Assembly: GCA_016870155.1 (NCBI GenBank)
Contig: VGCE01000001.1
Coordinates: forward strand, 1 to 64,000
Source of the DNA: Actinomycetota bacterium
Lineage (GTDB): Bacteria > Actinomycetota > Thermoleophilia > Miltoncostaeales > Miltoncostaeaceae
Reading direction: 5' to 3'
DNA length: 64,000 nt
A program made the position numbers and the translations under genes. The notes under the pieces were generated by a model that made no database searches, had not been told where the DNA came from, and worked only from the letters and a program-made list of their open reading frames with translations. Below are positions 55,286 through 63,244 of this stretch, in pieces (the stretch's first letter is position 1; each line of letters begins with the position of its first letter).

Positions 55286-56152
55286 GTGGCAAACCAGACC
55301 ACCGATACCGCTGCCGCAGAGCCCCGATGCCGCTGGCATCCGGAGCGCGGGACCCTCATCTCGTGCTCCACCTGCGACACGCCGATCTGCCCCGATTGCG
55401 CCCGCACGGCGGCCGTGGGCATCAAGTGCCCCGAATGCGCGGGCGGGACCCGTCCGGGGTCGGTCACCAGTCGCGTCAGGGGGCTCGACCTGGCACTGCG
55501 CACAGGCGGCGCGCCCCTGACGGTGGGCATCATCGCGCTGTGCGTGGCCATCGCGGTCATCGGGCTCGCGCAGGGCGTCACCATCTCGGCCGCCAACGCA
55601 GGCATCGCCGTGGACCTCGGCCTGTTCGGCCCCTTCGTGGCCGAGGGGCAGTGGTACCGCATCATCACCTCGGCATTCGTGCATGCCGGGCTCATCCACC
55701 TGCTGTTCAACCTGATCGTGCTGTGGTGGCTGGGCGGGGCGCTTGAGCGCTATGCCGGCTCGCTGCGGTTCGGCGCCATCTATCTGGCCAGCATCATCTG
55801 GGGGGCCGCGGGCGCGCTGCTGTTCGCCCCCGACGCGCTCACCGTGGGCGCATCGGGCGGCATCTACGGCCTCATGGCCGCGCTGCTGGTGCTCGAGCGC
55901 CAGCAGGGAATCGCCCTGCTGGGGTCGAGCGTGGGCATCTTCCTACTGCTGAACCTCGCCATCACCTTCATCATCCCGGGCATCTCGATCGGCGGGCACC
56001 TGGGTGGGCTGGCGGGGGGCTTCCTCGCCGCGCTGGCCCTGTCGGCCCTCGGGCGCGGCCACATGGCCTACGGGCGCATGGCCCCGGCGGTGATCGGCGG
56101 CATGGTGGCGGTGCTCGTGGGCGGGTTCGCCATCGCCGTCGTGGTGGCGTAG
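55286..56152 (+). CDS. Rhomboid intramembrane serine protease with N-terminal zinc finger
   Basis: 288 residues. Residues 15-51 form a Cys/His-rich zinc-finger (CRWHPE, CSTCDTPICPDC, CPEC). Six or so membrane helices follow, with HLLFNLIVLWWLG, the catalytic Ser in GASGGIYGL (Ser 190) and the catalytic His in GGHLGGLAGG (His 238). It cleaves membrane proteins; substrate unknown. GTG 55286. Confidence 0.93.
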   Translation: MANQTTDTAAAEPRCRWHPERGTLISCSTCDTPICPDCARTAAVGIKCPECAGGTRPGSVTSRVRGLDLALRTGGAPLTVGIIALCVAIAVIGLAQGVTISAANAGIAVDLGLFGPFVAEGQWYRIITSAFVHAGLIHLLFNLIVLWWLGGALERYAGSLRFGAIYLASIIWGAAGALLFAPDALTVGASGGIYGLMAALLVLERQQGIALLGSSVGIFLLLNLAITFIIPGISIGGHLGGLAGGFLAALALSALGRGHMAYGRMAPAVIGGMVAVLVGGFAIAVVVA

Positions 56153-56179
56153 GGCCCCGGGGGCCGGCGGGGCCCGGGG

Positions 56180-57220
56180 CTAGGCGGGCTCGAGCAGGCG
56201 GTGCGCCTGCTCGATGAGCGCGGCCGTGAGCGCCACCGCGGCATCGATGTCATCGGGGTGGCAGGCCTCAACGCTCGTGTGCACGTAGCGGGTGGGGATG
56301 GAGATGCAGCCCGCGATCGATCCCTGCCCTGAGAGCTGAAGGCTGGCGGTGTCGGTGCCGCCCTTGTTCGACACGTGCAGCTGGTGGGGGACATCACGCT
56401 CCTCGGCCAGCGCGATGAGCAGGTCGACCATTCCACGATGGCCGATGGCGCTGGCGTCCATCACGCGGATCGCGGCGCCCTCGCCCAGGCGCGTGGACGG
56501 TCCCTCCTTGGGGGTGCCGGGACCATCGTCGGCCGGGCAGGTGTCGATGGCCACCGCGATGTCGGGGGCGATGCGATGGGCCGCCGTGCGCGCGCCGCGA
56601 AGCCCGACCTCCTCCTGCGCGGTGGCCGTGGCGTGCACCTCCATGTGCGACGGCCCGGCCGTGCGCAGCCCCTCAAGCATCACGTACACGCCCACGCGGT
56701 CGTCCAGCGCCTTGCCCGTGACCAGTTCGCCCAGCTCGGCCAGGTCGCGCACGCGGGTCGCCACGTCACCCTTTCGCACGAGTTCCTGCGCGCGCTCGGC
56801 GGGCAGGCCGAGGTCGATCGTGAGGTCCTCCATCTTGGGGGCCTTGCTGCGAGCGGCCTCATCGAGCAGGTGCACCGGCGTGGTACCGACGATCCCCAGC
56901 ACGTCCTCACGGCCATGGATGAGCACCCGCTGTCCCACGAGCGTGCGGGGGTCCCAGCCGCCGAGCGGGATGAACTTCACGTAGCCGCGTTCGTCCACGT
57001 GGGTGACCATGAGGCCGATCTCGTCCATGTGCGCCGCGAGCATCAGGCGTCCGGCGGCCTCGCCGTCGGGTTCGCGCACGCCGTCGATGCAGCCCATCGC
57101 GAGGTCGTCCACGCGGTCGGCGGTGGCCGCGAGCCGGGCCCGGACGATGTCGCGCACGCGGTCCTCGGCCCCCGGGGGCCCCGAGGCCTCGCAGAGCCCG
57201 CGCAGCAGCGGCAGGTCCAT
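56180..57220 (-). CDS. M42-family metalloaminopeptidase
   Basis: 346 residues. Metal and catalytic motifs: AAHMDEIGLM, KALDDRVGVY, TAQEEVGLRGA, AIDTCPADD and the final His in IPTRYVHTS. M42 enzymes are large cytoplasmic aminopeptidase assemblies, sometimes annotated as endoglucanase. ATG 57220, with GTG 57223 directly before it. Confidence 0.92.
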   Translation of the reverse strand: MDLPLLRGLCEASGPPGAEDRVRDIVRARLAATADRVDDLAMGCIDGVREPDGEAAGRLMLAAHMDEIGLMVTHVDERGYVKFIPLGGWDPRTLVGQRVLIHGREDVLGIVGTTPVHLLDEAARSKAPKMEDLTIDLGLPAERAQELVRKGDVATRVRDLAELGELVTGKALDDRVGVYVMLEGLRTAGPSHMEVHATATAQEEVGLRGARTAAHRIAPDIAVAIDTCPADDGPGTPKEGPSTRLGEGAAIRVMDASAIGHRGMVDLLIALAEERDVPHQLHVSNKGGTDTASLQLSGQGSIAGCISIPTRYVHTSVEACHPDDIDAAVALTAALIEQAHRLLEPA

Positions 57221-57233
57221 CACGCGTCGCGCG

Positions 57234-57629
57234 TCAGGTGCGGGCGCCGGCCGGCCCGTCCCTGAATGGGTCGGTGATGGCCCAAAGGGCGAGGTTGGCG
57301 GCCACGAGGGTGATGGTGCCGGGGATCAGCCAGATGCCGCCGCATGCCAGGAACCCGCCGCAGCCACCGACGTACATCAGCGTGCTGCCGAGCGCCGGCG
57401 AGCGGCGCACCACGAGGGCGCCACCCACGGTGATGAGCGCCATGAGGAACGCCACCGCGCCTGCCCAGCCCCCCGAGTGGTACCCGAGCGTGTAGAAGAT
57501 CCCGCCCATCGAGGAGGCCTCCACGGCCACGAACGACGCGAGCACGCTGAGCAATGCGCCGATGCCCCCGAGCACGGCGCACACTGGGCGAAGGCGCTCC
57601 TGCAGGCTGGGCTGATGGTCGTCGCTCAT
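57234..57629 (-). CDS. Membrane protein of unknown function
   Basis: 131 residues, four hydrophobic segments (VCAVLGGIGALLSVLASFVAV, GGWAGAVAFLMALITVGGALV, TLMYVGGCGGFLACGGIWL, GTITLVAANLALWAITDP). No family recognised. ATG 57629 overlaps the oxidoreductase stop as ATGA. Confidence 0.75.
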   Translation of the reverse strand: MSDDHQPSLQERLRPVCAVLGGIGALLSVLASFVAVEASSMGGIFYTLGYHSGGWAGAVAFLMALITVGGALVVRRSPALGSTLMYVGGCGGFLACGGIWLIPGTITLVAANLALWAITDPFRDGPAGART

Positions 57630-58633
57630 GCGCACTCCAGCACGAGCTTGCCGAAGTGCAGGCCGGCCTCTTCGCGCTCATGCGCGGCGGCGGCGTCGGC
57701 AAGGGGCCGCACGCTGTCGATCACCGGCACCCACGACTGGGCGTCCACGGCCGCGAGCAGCTGGGCGAACTCCGCCGGGCTGCCCATGGTGGTGCCGAGC
57801 ACTCCGACCTGCCCGAGGGTGACGGGGCGCACCATCATCTCCACCTTCGCGCCGCCGGTGCCTCCGAACACCACCACGCGGCCGCCCGGCGCGCAGGAGT
57901 CCACGCTGCCGGCCCAGGTGGAGCCCACCGAGTCGATCACCACGTCCACGCCGCCGCCGTTGGCGTCCTTCACCGCTGCCGGCCAGTCATCGCCCGCGGT
58001 CGCGTAGTTCACGCCCGCATCGGCGCCCAGCGCCGCGGCACTGGCCAGCTTGTCGTCCGATGACGAGGTGACCACTACCTTGCACCCCGCGGCCTTCGCC
58101 AGGTGCAGTGCGAAGGTGGCCACGCCGCCGCCGATTCCGATGACCAGCACGGCCTCGCCGGGCTGCACCCGCGCGCGGCTGAACAGCGCGCGCCAGGCGG
58201 TGAGCCCCGCCAGGGGAAGCGCTGCGGCCTCGTGCCATGACAGCCGCCCGGGCTTGGGGTAGACGTTCTCGGCCGCGATGACGATCTGCTGGGCGTAGGT
58301 GCCCTGGTCGGGGCCGCCGAGGATGCGGAAGCGCCGGCCGGGCGCGCGCTGATCATCTCCCCATGCGAGGGACGGCAGGATGATGACCTCGTCGCCCTCG
58401 GCCACGCCGGATACGCCGGCGCCGACGGCGCTCACCACGCCGGCGCCGTCCGACCCCGGGGTAAGGGGGAGTGGCACCTTGGCCACGCCCTTGCGCACGA
58501 ACACATCGCGGCGGTTGAGCGCCGCGGCCTTGAGCGACACCACGACCTCGCCGGTGCCGGGCTCCAGATCGGGGAGGTCCTCGAGCACCAGCACCTCGGG
58601 GCCACCGGGCTCGCTCATGCGAATCGCCCTCAC
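57626..58633 (-). CDS. MDR-family quinone oxidoreductase / zinc-type alcohol dehydrogenase-like protein
   Basis: 335 residues. GroES-like domain (ALNRRDVFVRKG, PGSDGAGVV) and NAD(P)-binding domain with VLVIGIGGGVATFALHLAK. The structural and catalytic Cys ligands of zinc alcohol dehydrogenases are absent, so it is probably a zinc-free quinone/enoyl reductase. GTG 58633 with AAGGAGC upstream. Confidence 0.88.
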   Translation of the reverse strand: MRAIRMSEPGGPEVLVLEDLPDLEPGTGEVVVSLKAAALNRRDVFVRKGVAKVPLPLTPGSDGAGVVSAVGAGVSGVAEGDEVIILPSLAWGDDQRAPGRRFRILGGPDQGTYAQQIVIAAENVYPKPGRLSWHEAAALPLAGLTAWRALFSRARVQPGEAVLVIGIGGGVATFALHLAKAAGCKVVVTSSSDDKLASAAALGADAGVNYATAGDDWPAAVKDANGGGVDVVIDSVGSTWAGSVDSCAPGGRVVVFGGTGGAKVEMMVRPVTLGQVGVLGTTMGSPAEFAQLLAAVDAQSWVPVIDSVRPLADAAAAHEREEAGLHFGKLVLECA

Positions 58634-58666
58634 CGCTGCTCCTTCGTCTATCTACCTGACGCAGGC

Positions 58667-58672
58667 AGGTTA
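58667..58672 (-). promoter_or_regulatory. Candidate -10 element for the oxidoreductase operon
   Basis: TAACCT on the minus strand, 33 nt before GTG 58633, overlapping an ACCTG-N7-CAGGT inverted repeat (58653-58669) that could be an operator. Confidence 0.35.
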
Positions 58673-58689
58673 CCGGGCCGGCGCCGTGA

Positions 58690-59808
58690 TCAGTCGGACG
58701 GCCGGGTGGCGGCCAGCATGGGCTGGATGCCCACGGCCACGCCATCACGCTGCCACGACACCGCGGTGCTGCCGGTGGCGCGGCCCAGCGGCTGCCCCGC
58801 GGAGACCGTGACGCCCGCGGTGATGCCGGGCTCGTACGAGGCCAGGGGGCCGAGCCCCACGCGGTCGCGGCCCGGGGCGTCCACCCAGAAGCCCACGCCC
58901 GCTGCGGCCGCGCGGCCCCTCGCGATGCGCAGCGTGCCGGACACCGGGGCCACCACCATGGCGCCGGGGGCCGAGGTGATGATCACCGGCCGAGAGCCCG
59001 CGGCCCGATAGGCGATGGGGGATCCCTTGGGGGCGGCGATGGGAAAGGCGAAGCCCTCGAGCACCGCCGCGCGGCCGGTGCGCGGGTCGGCACCGTCAGC
59101 CATGGTCGATCCGGCAGCGACGGGCGCCAGGCCGCCCCACACCACCACCACGCCGGGGCCGTCGGTCGGGGTGAGCGCGGGAATCACCTGGGGCTGGGTC
59201 ATGGCGTAGCCGGCGGCGGGCGCGGCTGTGGCGCCGGCCGACGCGCACGTGGGCGCGGGGTCCTGCGCCGAGGCCTGGACCGGGCGGTAGGCATCACCGC
59301 CGAGCGTGGTGAAGAAGGCGCTCACCCCCGCGGGCCAGCCGCCGTTGAGGCCCTGCGGGTCGTTGCTCGCGCCCGGGGGGGCCCAGCGTCCGCCGATCTG
59401 CGGCAAGGTCACCAACCCGTCGGCGGCGTAGCGGTTGAGCGTGCTCGCGGCCATGGCGATGGCCTCGGCCGGGGTGGCGAACTCGATGCCGGGCCCAAGG
59501 CCGAACGGGTTGTTGATCTGCTGCGCCGGGCCGTAGGTCATCAGCATGGTTTCCTGCGCCGCGATGGCCACCAGAACGCGCGGGTCGATGTCGTTCGCCA
59601 TGCCCTCGCGCACGAAGGTCGTGCCCTGGCCCGCCAGCGGGCTGCCGGCGGCGGCCAGCTGGGCTTCGATGGCCTGGGCATCGGCCTGCGCCGTGCAGCG
59701 CAGGGTGTTCGCCCACCCCTCGGCGGACCCTCCGGACGCCAGCATGAGGGCCACGCCGCCCGCGATGAGGACGCTGGATGCGATGCGGGCGATGCGGGGC
59801 GTCGACAC
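58690..59808 (-). CDS. Exported glucosaminidase-like protein with a degenerate M23 domain
   Basis: 372 residues from GTG 59808. Signal/anchor RIARIASSVLIAGGVALMLAS, then a GH73-like region (VLVAIAAQETMLMTYG, INNPFGLGPGIEFATPAEA) with a plausible catalytic Glu. The last ~110 residues follow an M23/LytM outline (APVSGTLRIARG, VTVSAGQPLGRATGS), but the zinc-binding HxxxD and HxH motifs are missing, so that half is probably not catalytic. Likely acts on the cell wall. Confidence 0.7.
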   Translation of the reverse strand: MSTPRIARIASSVLIAGGVALMLASGGSAEGWANTLRCTAQADAQAIEAQLAAAGSPLAGQGTTFVREGMANDIDPRVLVAIAAQETMLMTYGPAQQINNPFGLGPGIEFATPAEAIAMAASTLNRYAADGLVTLPQIGGRWAPPGASNDPQGLNGGWPAGVSAFFTTLGGDAYRPVQASAQDPAPTCASAGATAAPAAGYAMTQPQVIPALTPTDGPGVVVVWGGLAPVAAGSTMADGADPRTGRAAVLEGFAFPIAAPKGSPIAYRAAGSRPVIITSAPGAMVVAPVSGTLRIARGRAAAAGVGFWVDAPGRDRVGLGPLASYEPGITAGVTVSAGQPLGRATGSTAVSWQRDGVAVGIQPMLAATRPSD

Positions 59809-59815
59809 GTGTCGC

Positions 59816-59821
59816 AGGTTA
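59816..59821 (-). promoter_or_regulatory. -10 element of a probable leaderless promoter for the cell-wall protein
   Basis: TAACCT on the minus strand ends 7 nt before GTG 59808. Confidence 0.5.
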
Positions 59822-59859
59822 CCCACGACGCCTGATGGCGATGTCTATACGTTGCAGGT

Positions 59860-60045
59860 GTGTCAGATCAGGGAGAGCCAAGCCGCGGCCTCGCGATCGG
59901 CATGCTCGTGCTCACCGGGCTGGCCTTCGTCGCGATCATTGTCGGCCTGGCGATGGGGCAACTGGCAGTGTCGGGCACGGCGGCCGTTGTGCTGGTGATC
60001 CTGTGGTTCCTGCTCCGGTCGATCCAGCGCAGGGGCGGCGACTAG
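59860..60045 (+). CDS. 61-residue membrane protein
   Basis: Two hydrophobic segments (LAIGMLVLTGLAFVAIIVGLA; AVVLVILWFLL) and a basic C-terminus RSIQRRGGD. No family recognised. GTG 59860 has the near-match TATACG 8 nt upstream. It shares a CTAG end with the convergent VKOR gene. Confidence 0.65.
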   Translation: MSDQGEPSRGLAIGMLVLTGLAFVAIIVGLAMGQLAVSGTAAVVLVILWFLLRSIQRRGGD

Positions 60046-60491
60046 CCCTTTGCCGCGCCCGCCCGTGCCGCCCGGCCAGGTGGCACCGCATCATCGGGTC
60101 CCAGGTCGCCCGCCTTCCAGATGCGCAAGACGGCCACGACGAAGGCGAGCACCATCACCACGAGGCTCGCGACGCACCACGGGCAGATGGCCTTGATGAG
60201 GAAGATCTCCGCGAACAGGAGCCAGAGCGAGAACAGCAGGCCACCCACGCTCGTGATGATGCCCAGCAGGCGCCCGGGGAATCCCGGCAGGAACGCCGAG
60301 ATCAACATGAAGGCGTAGGTGACGAACCCGAGGTACGACAGCGAGATGCCCGCGATCTCGGCGTAGTCGGAGCTCTGCACGGTGGCGCAGCCGCCGCCGA
60401 TCACGCACGTCGGGGAACCCCCGGCCAGCTCCGCCCACGACAGGTAGCCCGTAATGCCCAGCCCGAGAAGGGCGAGGACACCATGGACCAC
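60042..60491 (-). CDS. Vitamin K epoxide reductase (VKOR) family protein
   Basis: 149 residues, four to five membrane segments. Loop Cys residues CVIGGGCATVQSSDYAEIAGI and the redox-active pair AICPWCVASL match bacterial VKOR, which reoxidises DsbA-type proteins using quinone. GTG 60491, 17 nt after the DsbA-like gene on the same strand. Confidence 0.92.
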   Translation of the reverse strand: MVHGVLALLGLGITGYLSWAELAGGSPTCVIGGGCATVQSSDYAEIAGISLSYLGFVTYAFMLISAFLPGFPGRLLGIITSVGGLLFSLWLLFAEIFLIKAICPWCVASLVVMVLAFVVAVLRIWKAGDLGPDDAVPPGRAARAGAAKG

Positions 60492-60508
60492 CCGCAGCCT
60501 CAGCAGCG

Positions 60509-61204
60509 TCAGCTGACGGCCTCGATCGCGCTGATCACCTCACTGGAGTCCACCGCGCCGGTGATCACCTTGGTGCCGCCCGGGCCCTTCACCACGAAGG
60601 TCGGGGTGGCCGACACGCCGGCGGCCTGCCCGCGGTCGCTCGCGGCGAACACGGCGTTTGCCGCGGCGTCGCCGCCCTTGGCGGCCTTCCAGGCCTCGAC
60701 GTCCAGCCCCGGCGTGGCGCCCGCGATGCCGGTGAGCACCTCCTCGGTGGCCCAGCCGGAGTTCTCCGTGCCCTGATTGGCGTAGAGCACCTCGGTGTAG
60801 GCGAAGCCCTTGTCCTGGGCCGCGGCCGCGGCGATGGCCAGCGCGCTGGAGGAGGAGTCGGATCCGATGAACGTGAGCGGCTCGATGATGAGGCGGGCCG
60901 TGCCGTCCTTGACCGGTCCCTTGATGATGCCGGGGATCGTCTTCTCGCTGGCGGTCTTGCACACCGGGCACTGCGCGTCCACGAACTCGCGCACGGTCAC
61001 CGGGGCGTTCGGCTTGCCGATGGCGAACTCCCCCTGCGGCAGGCCCTTCACCAGCGCGGCCACCTCGGCCCCGCCCTTGGTCTTGGCGGGGGATGCCGCA
61101 TCGCCGGAGGAGTCGCCTCCCGAGACGCTTACGACGATGAGCGCGACGACCACGGCGATCACCACGACCACCGCTCCGCCGATCAACCAGCCCTTGCGTG
61201 ACAC
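60509..61204 (-). CDS. Membrane-anchored DsbA-like thiol oxidoreductase
   Basis: 231 residues. One N-terminal membrane helix (WLIGGAVVVVIAVVVALIVVSV) and a thioredoxin-fold domain with active site CPVC (Cys 79, Cys 82) and the cis-Pro loop SATPTFVV. It would form disulfides outside the cell and be recharged by the VKOR downstream. GTG 61204 with GAGGAGTG upstream. Confidence 0.92.
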   Translation of the reverse strand: MSRKGWLIGGAVVVVIAVVVALIVVSVSGGDSSGDAASPAKTKGGAEVAALVKGLPQGEFAIGKPNAPVTVREFVDAQCPVCKTASEKTIPGIIKGPVKDGTARLIIEPLTFIGSDSSSSALAIAAAAAQDKGFAYTEVLYANQGTENSGWATEEVLTGIAGATPGLDVEAWKAAKGGDAAANAVFAASDRGQAAGVSATPTFVVKGPGGTKVITGAVDSSEVISAIEAVS

Positions 61205-61267
61205 CCGGACACTCCTCGAGGTTGGGTCATCCGCCCGCGGACACGAGCAGGCGAATAATCGCATGCA

Positions 61268-61792
61268 TCAGGTGATGTCGAAACCCATCTGTTCCGAGGC
61301 GGTGCCGTCCATCGGCGGGGTGGTGGCCTCGGCCGTGGCCGCGGCGTCCTGCGCGAGGCGGTCGGCCCGCTCGTTGAGCTCGTGCCCGGCATGCCCCCGC
61401 ACGAGCCGGGGCTGCACCGCCTCATGCCGGGCGAGCTGCGCCAGCAGGCGTTCCCAGAGGTCACGGTTGGCAACGGGCTTCTTGCCGGCCGTCTTCCATC
61501 CGCGCCGCTGCCACGACCCCAGCCAGTCGTCGGTGATGGCCCTGGCCAGGTATGAGGAGTCGGTCACCAGGTCCACCGTCGAGCCGTCCGGCGTGGCGGC
61601 GAGGCCCTCGATGGCGGCCATGAGCTCCATGCGGTTGTTCGTGCTGGGGGCCTCGGCACCCGTGAGCACCACCTCGGACCCGTCGGCCGCGATGATGATG
61701 GCCGCCCAGCCGCCGCGGGCATCGTCGGTGCCGTTGCCCGAGCAGGCGCCGTCGGTGACGACGGTGACGGGGTGCTGGTGGCGGTGGCTCAT
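61268..61792 (-). CDS. rnhA: Ribonuclease HI
   Basis: 174 residues. Catalytic Asp-Glu-Asp-Asp: VVTDGACSGNG, NNRMELMAAI, LVTDSSYLARA and HELNERADRLA. GWKTAGKKPVANRDLW is the usual substrate-handle region. A ~25-residue Ala/Thr-rich tail is extra. ATG 61792 is supported by TATGCT 8 nt upstream. Confidence 0.95.
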   Translation of the reverse strand: MSHRHQHPVTVVTDGACSGNGTDDARGGWAAIIIAADGSEVVLTGAEAPSTNNRMELMAAIEGLAATPDGSTVDLVTDSSYLARAITDDWLGSWQRRGWKTAGKKPVANRDLWERLLAQLARHEAVQPRLVRGHAGHELNERADRLAQDAAATAEATTPPMDGTASEQMGFDIT

Positions 61793-61800
61793 GGGCGCGC

Positions 61801-61806
61801 AGCATA
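61801..61806 (-). promoter_or_regulatory. -10 element of a probable leaderless rnhA promoter
   Basis: TATGCT on the minus strand ends 8 nt before ATG 61792. The downstream bases GCGCGCCC are the same as those after the aroC element. Confidence 0.5.
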
Positions 61807-61854
61807 GAGGCGCTCTCGGCACGATCCGCGCGATCCGCGTGGCATCTCCGCCCG

Positions 61855-61860
61855 TACGGT
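61855..61860 (+). promoter_or_regulatory. -10 element of a probable leaderless promoter for the A24-like gene
   Basis: TACGGT ends 6 nt before GTG 61867. Confidence 0.5.
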
Positions 61861-61866
61861 GGCGCC

Positions 61867-62550
61867 GTGGCAGTGCTGGTGCTGATTCTCGCGCTCATCC
61901 CCGCCGTGGCGTGGGACCTCCGCCGGCGCATCATCCCCGATCTGGTGGTGCTGCCCGCGCTGGCGGCGGTGCTGGTGATCGGGGCGATCGGGGACCGCGC
62001 GTGGTGGCAGCCGCTGGCATCGGGCGCGCTGGTGGCGCTGCTGCTGCTGGTGCCGGCGCTCATACGACCCGAGGGCATGGGAATGGGCGACGTGAAGTTG
62101 GGCGCGCTGATCGGCGCCGCCCTCGGCGTGGCGGCGGGCCTGCTCGCCGTGCTGGCGGGTCTGGTGCTCGCCGCGGCATGGGGGTTCGCCTTGGCGGTTG
62201 CGCGCGGCGCGCGGCCGTCGACGGTGGCCCTGCCGCTCGCGCCGTTCCTCGCCGCGGGGGTGCTGCTGGTGGTCGGTCCGGCGGCCTTCGTACACTCGGC
62301 GCATGGAACAGGTCATCGTCACCCGCCTGCGGCCGGCGCCGCCGTACGACCTGCGCCTCTCGGCAGGTGGCAGCGCGGGGGGCACCCGGCGCTGGCAGGG
62401 CTCCGTGCTGGTGATGGCGCTCCACACGCCGGCCGGGCCGGCGCGCGCGGCGGTGCGCCAGCGCGCGGACGGCGAGATCGAGGCCGCGGTGCGGGGCCCG
62501 GATGCCGCGAGCGCGGTGGATGCCCTGCGGTTCGCGCTCGCCATAGGTGA
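61867..62550 (+). CDS. Prepilin peptidase (A24)-like membrane protein, unusual 3' end
   Basis: The first ~140 residues are convincing: DLRRRIIPDL and GMGMGDVKLGALIG carry the two catalytic Asp of A24 peptidases, among five or six hydrophobic segments. No N-terminal Cys-rich methylase domain. After about 62300 the frame has no stop until 62550 and reads out-of-frame across the start of the next gene as Arg/Gly-rich sequence. The true C-terminus may be near 62300 if a frameshift or missed stop is present. Confidence 0.7.
   Translation: MAVLVLILALIPAVAWDLRRRIIPDLVVLPALAAVLVIGAIGDRAWWQPLASGALVALLLLVPALIRPEGMGMGDVKLGALIGAALGVAAGLLAVLAGLVLAAAWGFALAVARGARPSTVALPLAPFLAAGVLLVVGPAAFVHSAHGTGHRHPPAAGAAVRPAPLGRWQRGGHPALAGLRAGDGAPHAGRAGARGGAPARGRRDRGRGAGPGCRERGGCPAVRARHR
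62291..62296 (+). promoter_or_regulatory. -10 element of a probable leaderless promoter for the AlkA-like gene
   Basis: TACACT ends 6 nt before ATG 62303, inside the A24-like reading frame. Confidence 0.5.
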
Positions 62551-63199
62551 CGACCACGCGCCGTTTCTGCGCAGGGCCCGCCGCGACCCGCGCATGGCGC
62601 CGGTGAGCGTGCGGCGCGCGGGGTACCGGCCCGCCCGGCGCGGCACCGTGGCGCAGTCGGTGATCACCGCGGCGTGTGGCCAATTGGTGACCGGGCGCGA
62701 GGCCGCCCGCATGGAGCGCGAGATCGTGGCAATGGCGTCCACGCGCGCCGACGACGGACTGGTGCAGCCGCCGACTTCTGCCGACATGGCCGCGCTGCAA
62801 CCCGCGCGCGCCGTGGCGTCGGGCCTTGCGGCGCGTCGCGCCGGGGCGATGACGCGCGTCGCGCGATCCATCGACCTCGAGCGCCTGCGTGAGGTGCCCA
62901 CCGACCGCATGACCGCCCGCATCACCCGCGAGCCGTGGCTCGGCCCGTGGAGCGCAGGCGTCATCGGCACCTACGGCATGGGGCGGTTCGACGCCCCCGT
63001 GGTGGGCGATCTGGGCCTCATGCGCATCCTCGCCGCCGAGACCGGCCGCTGGCCCGACGCCGACGAGACCCGCGCGCTGGTTGACCGCTACGAGGAGTGG
63101 AGCGGCCTGGCCAGCGCATACCTGCTCATGCACCCGCACGCGCGCACCAAACAGGGCGAGCGGCGGCAGCCGGGCCCGCGGAGGCAGCGCGCGGCCTGA
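62303..63199 (+). CDS. AlkA-like HhH-GPD DNA glycosylase
   Basis: 298 residues. The N-terminal ~100 residues resemble the AlkA beta domain. The HhH-GPD part contains the helix-hairpin-helix region EPWLGPWSAGVIGTYGMG and the catalytic Asp in APVVGDLGLMRIL, followed by the usual RYEEWSGLASAYLLMH end. It excises alkylated bases. ATG 62303; overlaps the A24-like frame by 248 nt. Confidence 0.85.
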   Translation: MEQVIVTRLRPAPPYDLRLSAGGSAGGTRRWQGSVLVMALHTPAGPARAAVRQRADGEIEAAVRGPDAASAVDALRFALAIGDDHAPFLRRARRDPRMAPVSVRRAGYRPARRGTVAQSVITAACGQLVTGREAARMEREIVAMASTRADDGLVQPPTSADMAALQPARAVASGLAARRAGAMTRVARSIDLERLREVPTDRMTARITREPWLGPWSAGVIGTYGMGRFDAPVVGDLGLMRILAAETGRWPDADETRALVDRYEEWSGLASAYLLMHPHARTKQGERRQPGPRRQRAA

Positions 63200-63229
63200 T
63201 GGGGCCGTGGTGCGCGCCTGCAGGGGCGG

Positions 63230-63235
63230 TATGCT
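63230..63235 (+). promoter_or_regulatory. -10 element of a probable leaderless aroC promoter
   Basis: TATGCT ends 9 nt before ATG 63245, with no Shine-Dalgarno sequence between. Confidence 0.45.
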
Positions 63236-63244
63236 GCGCGCCCG

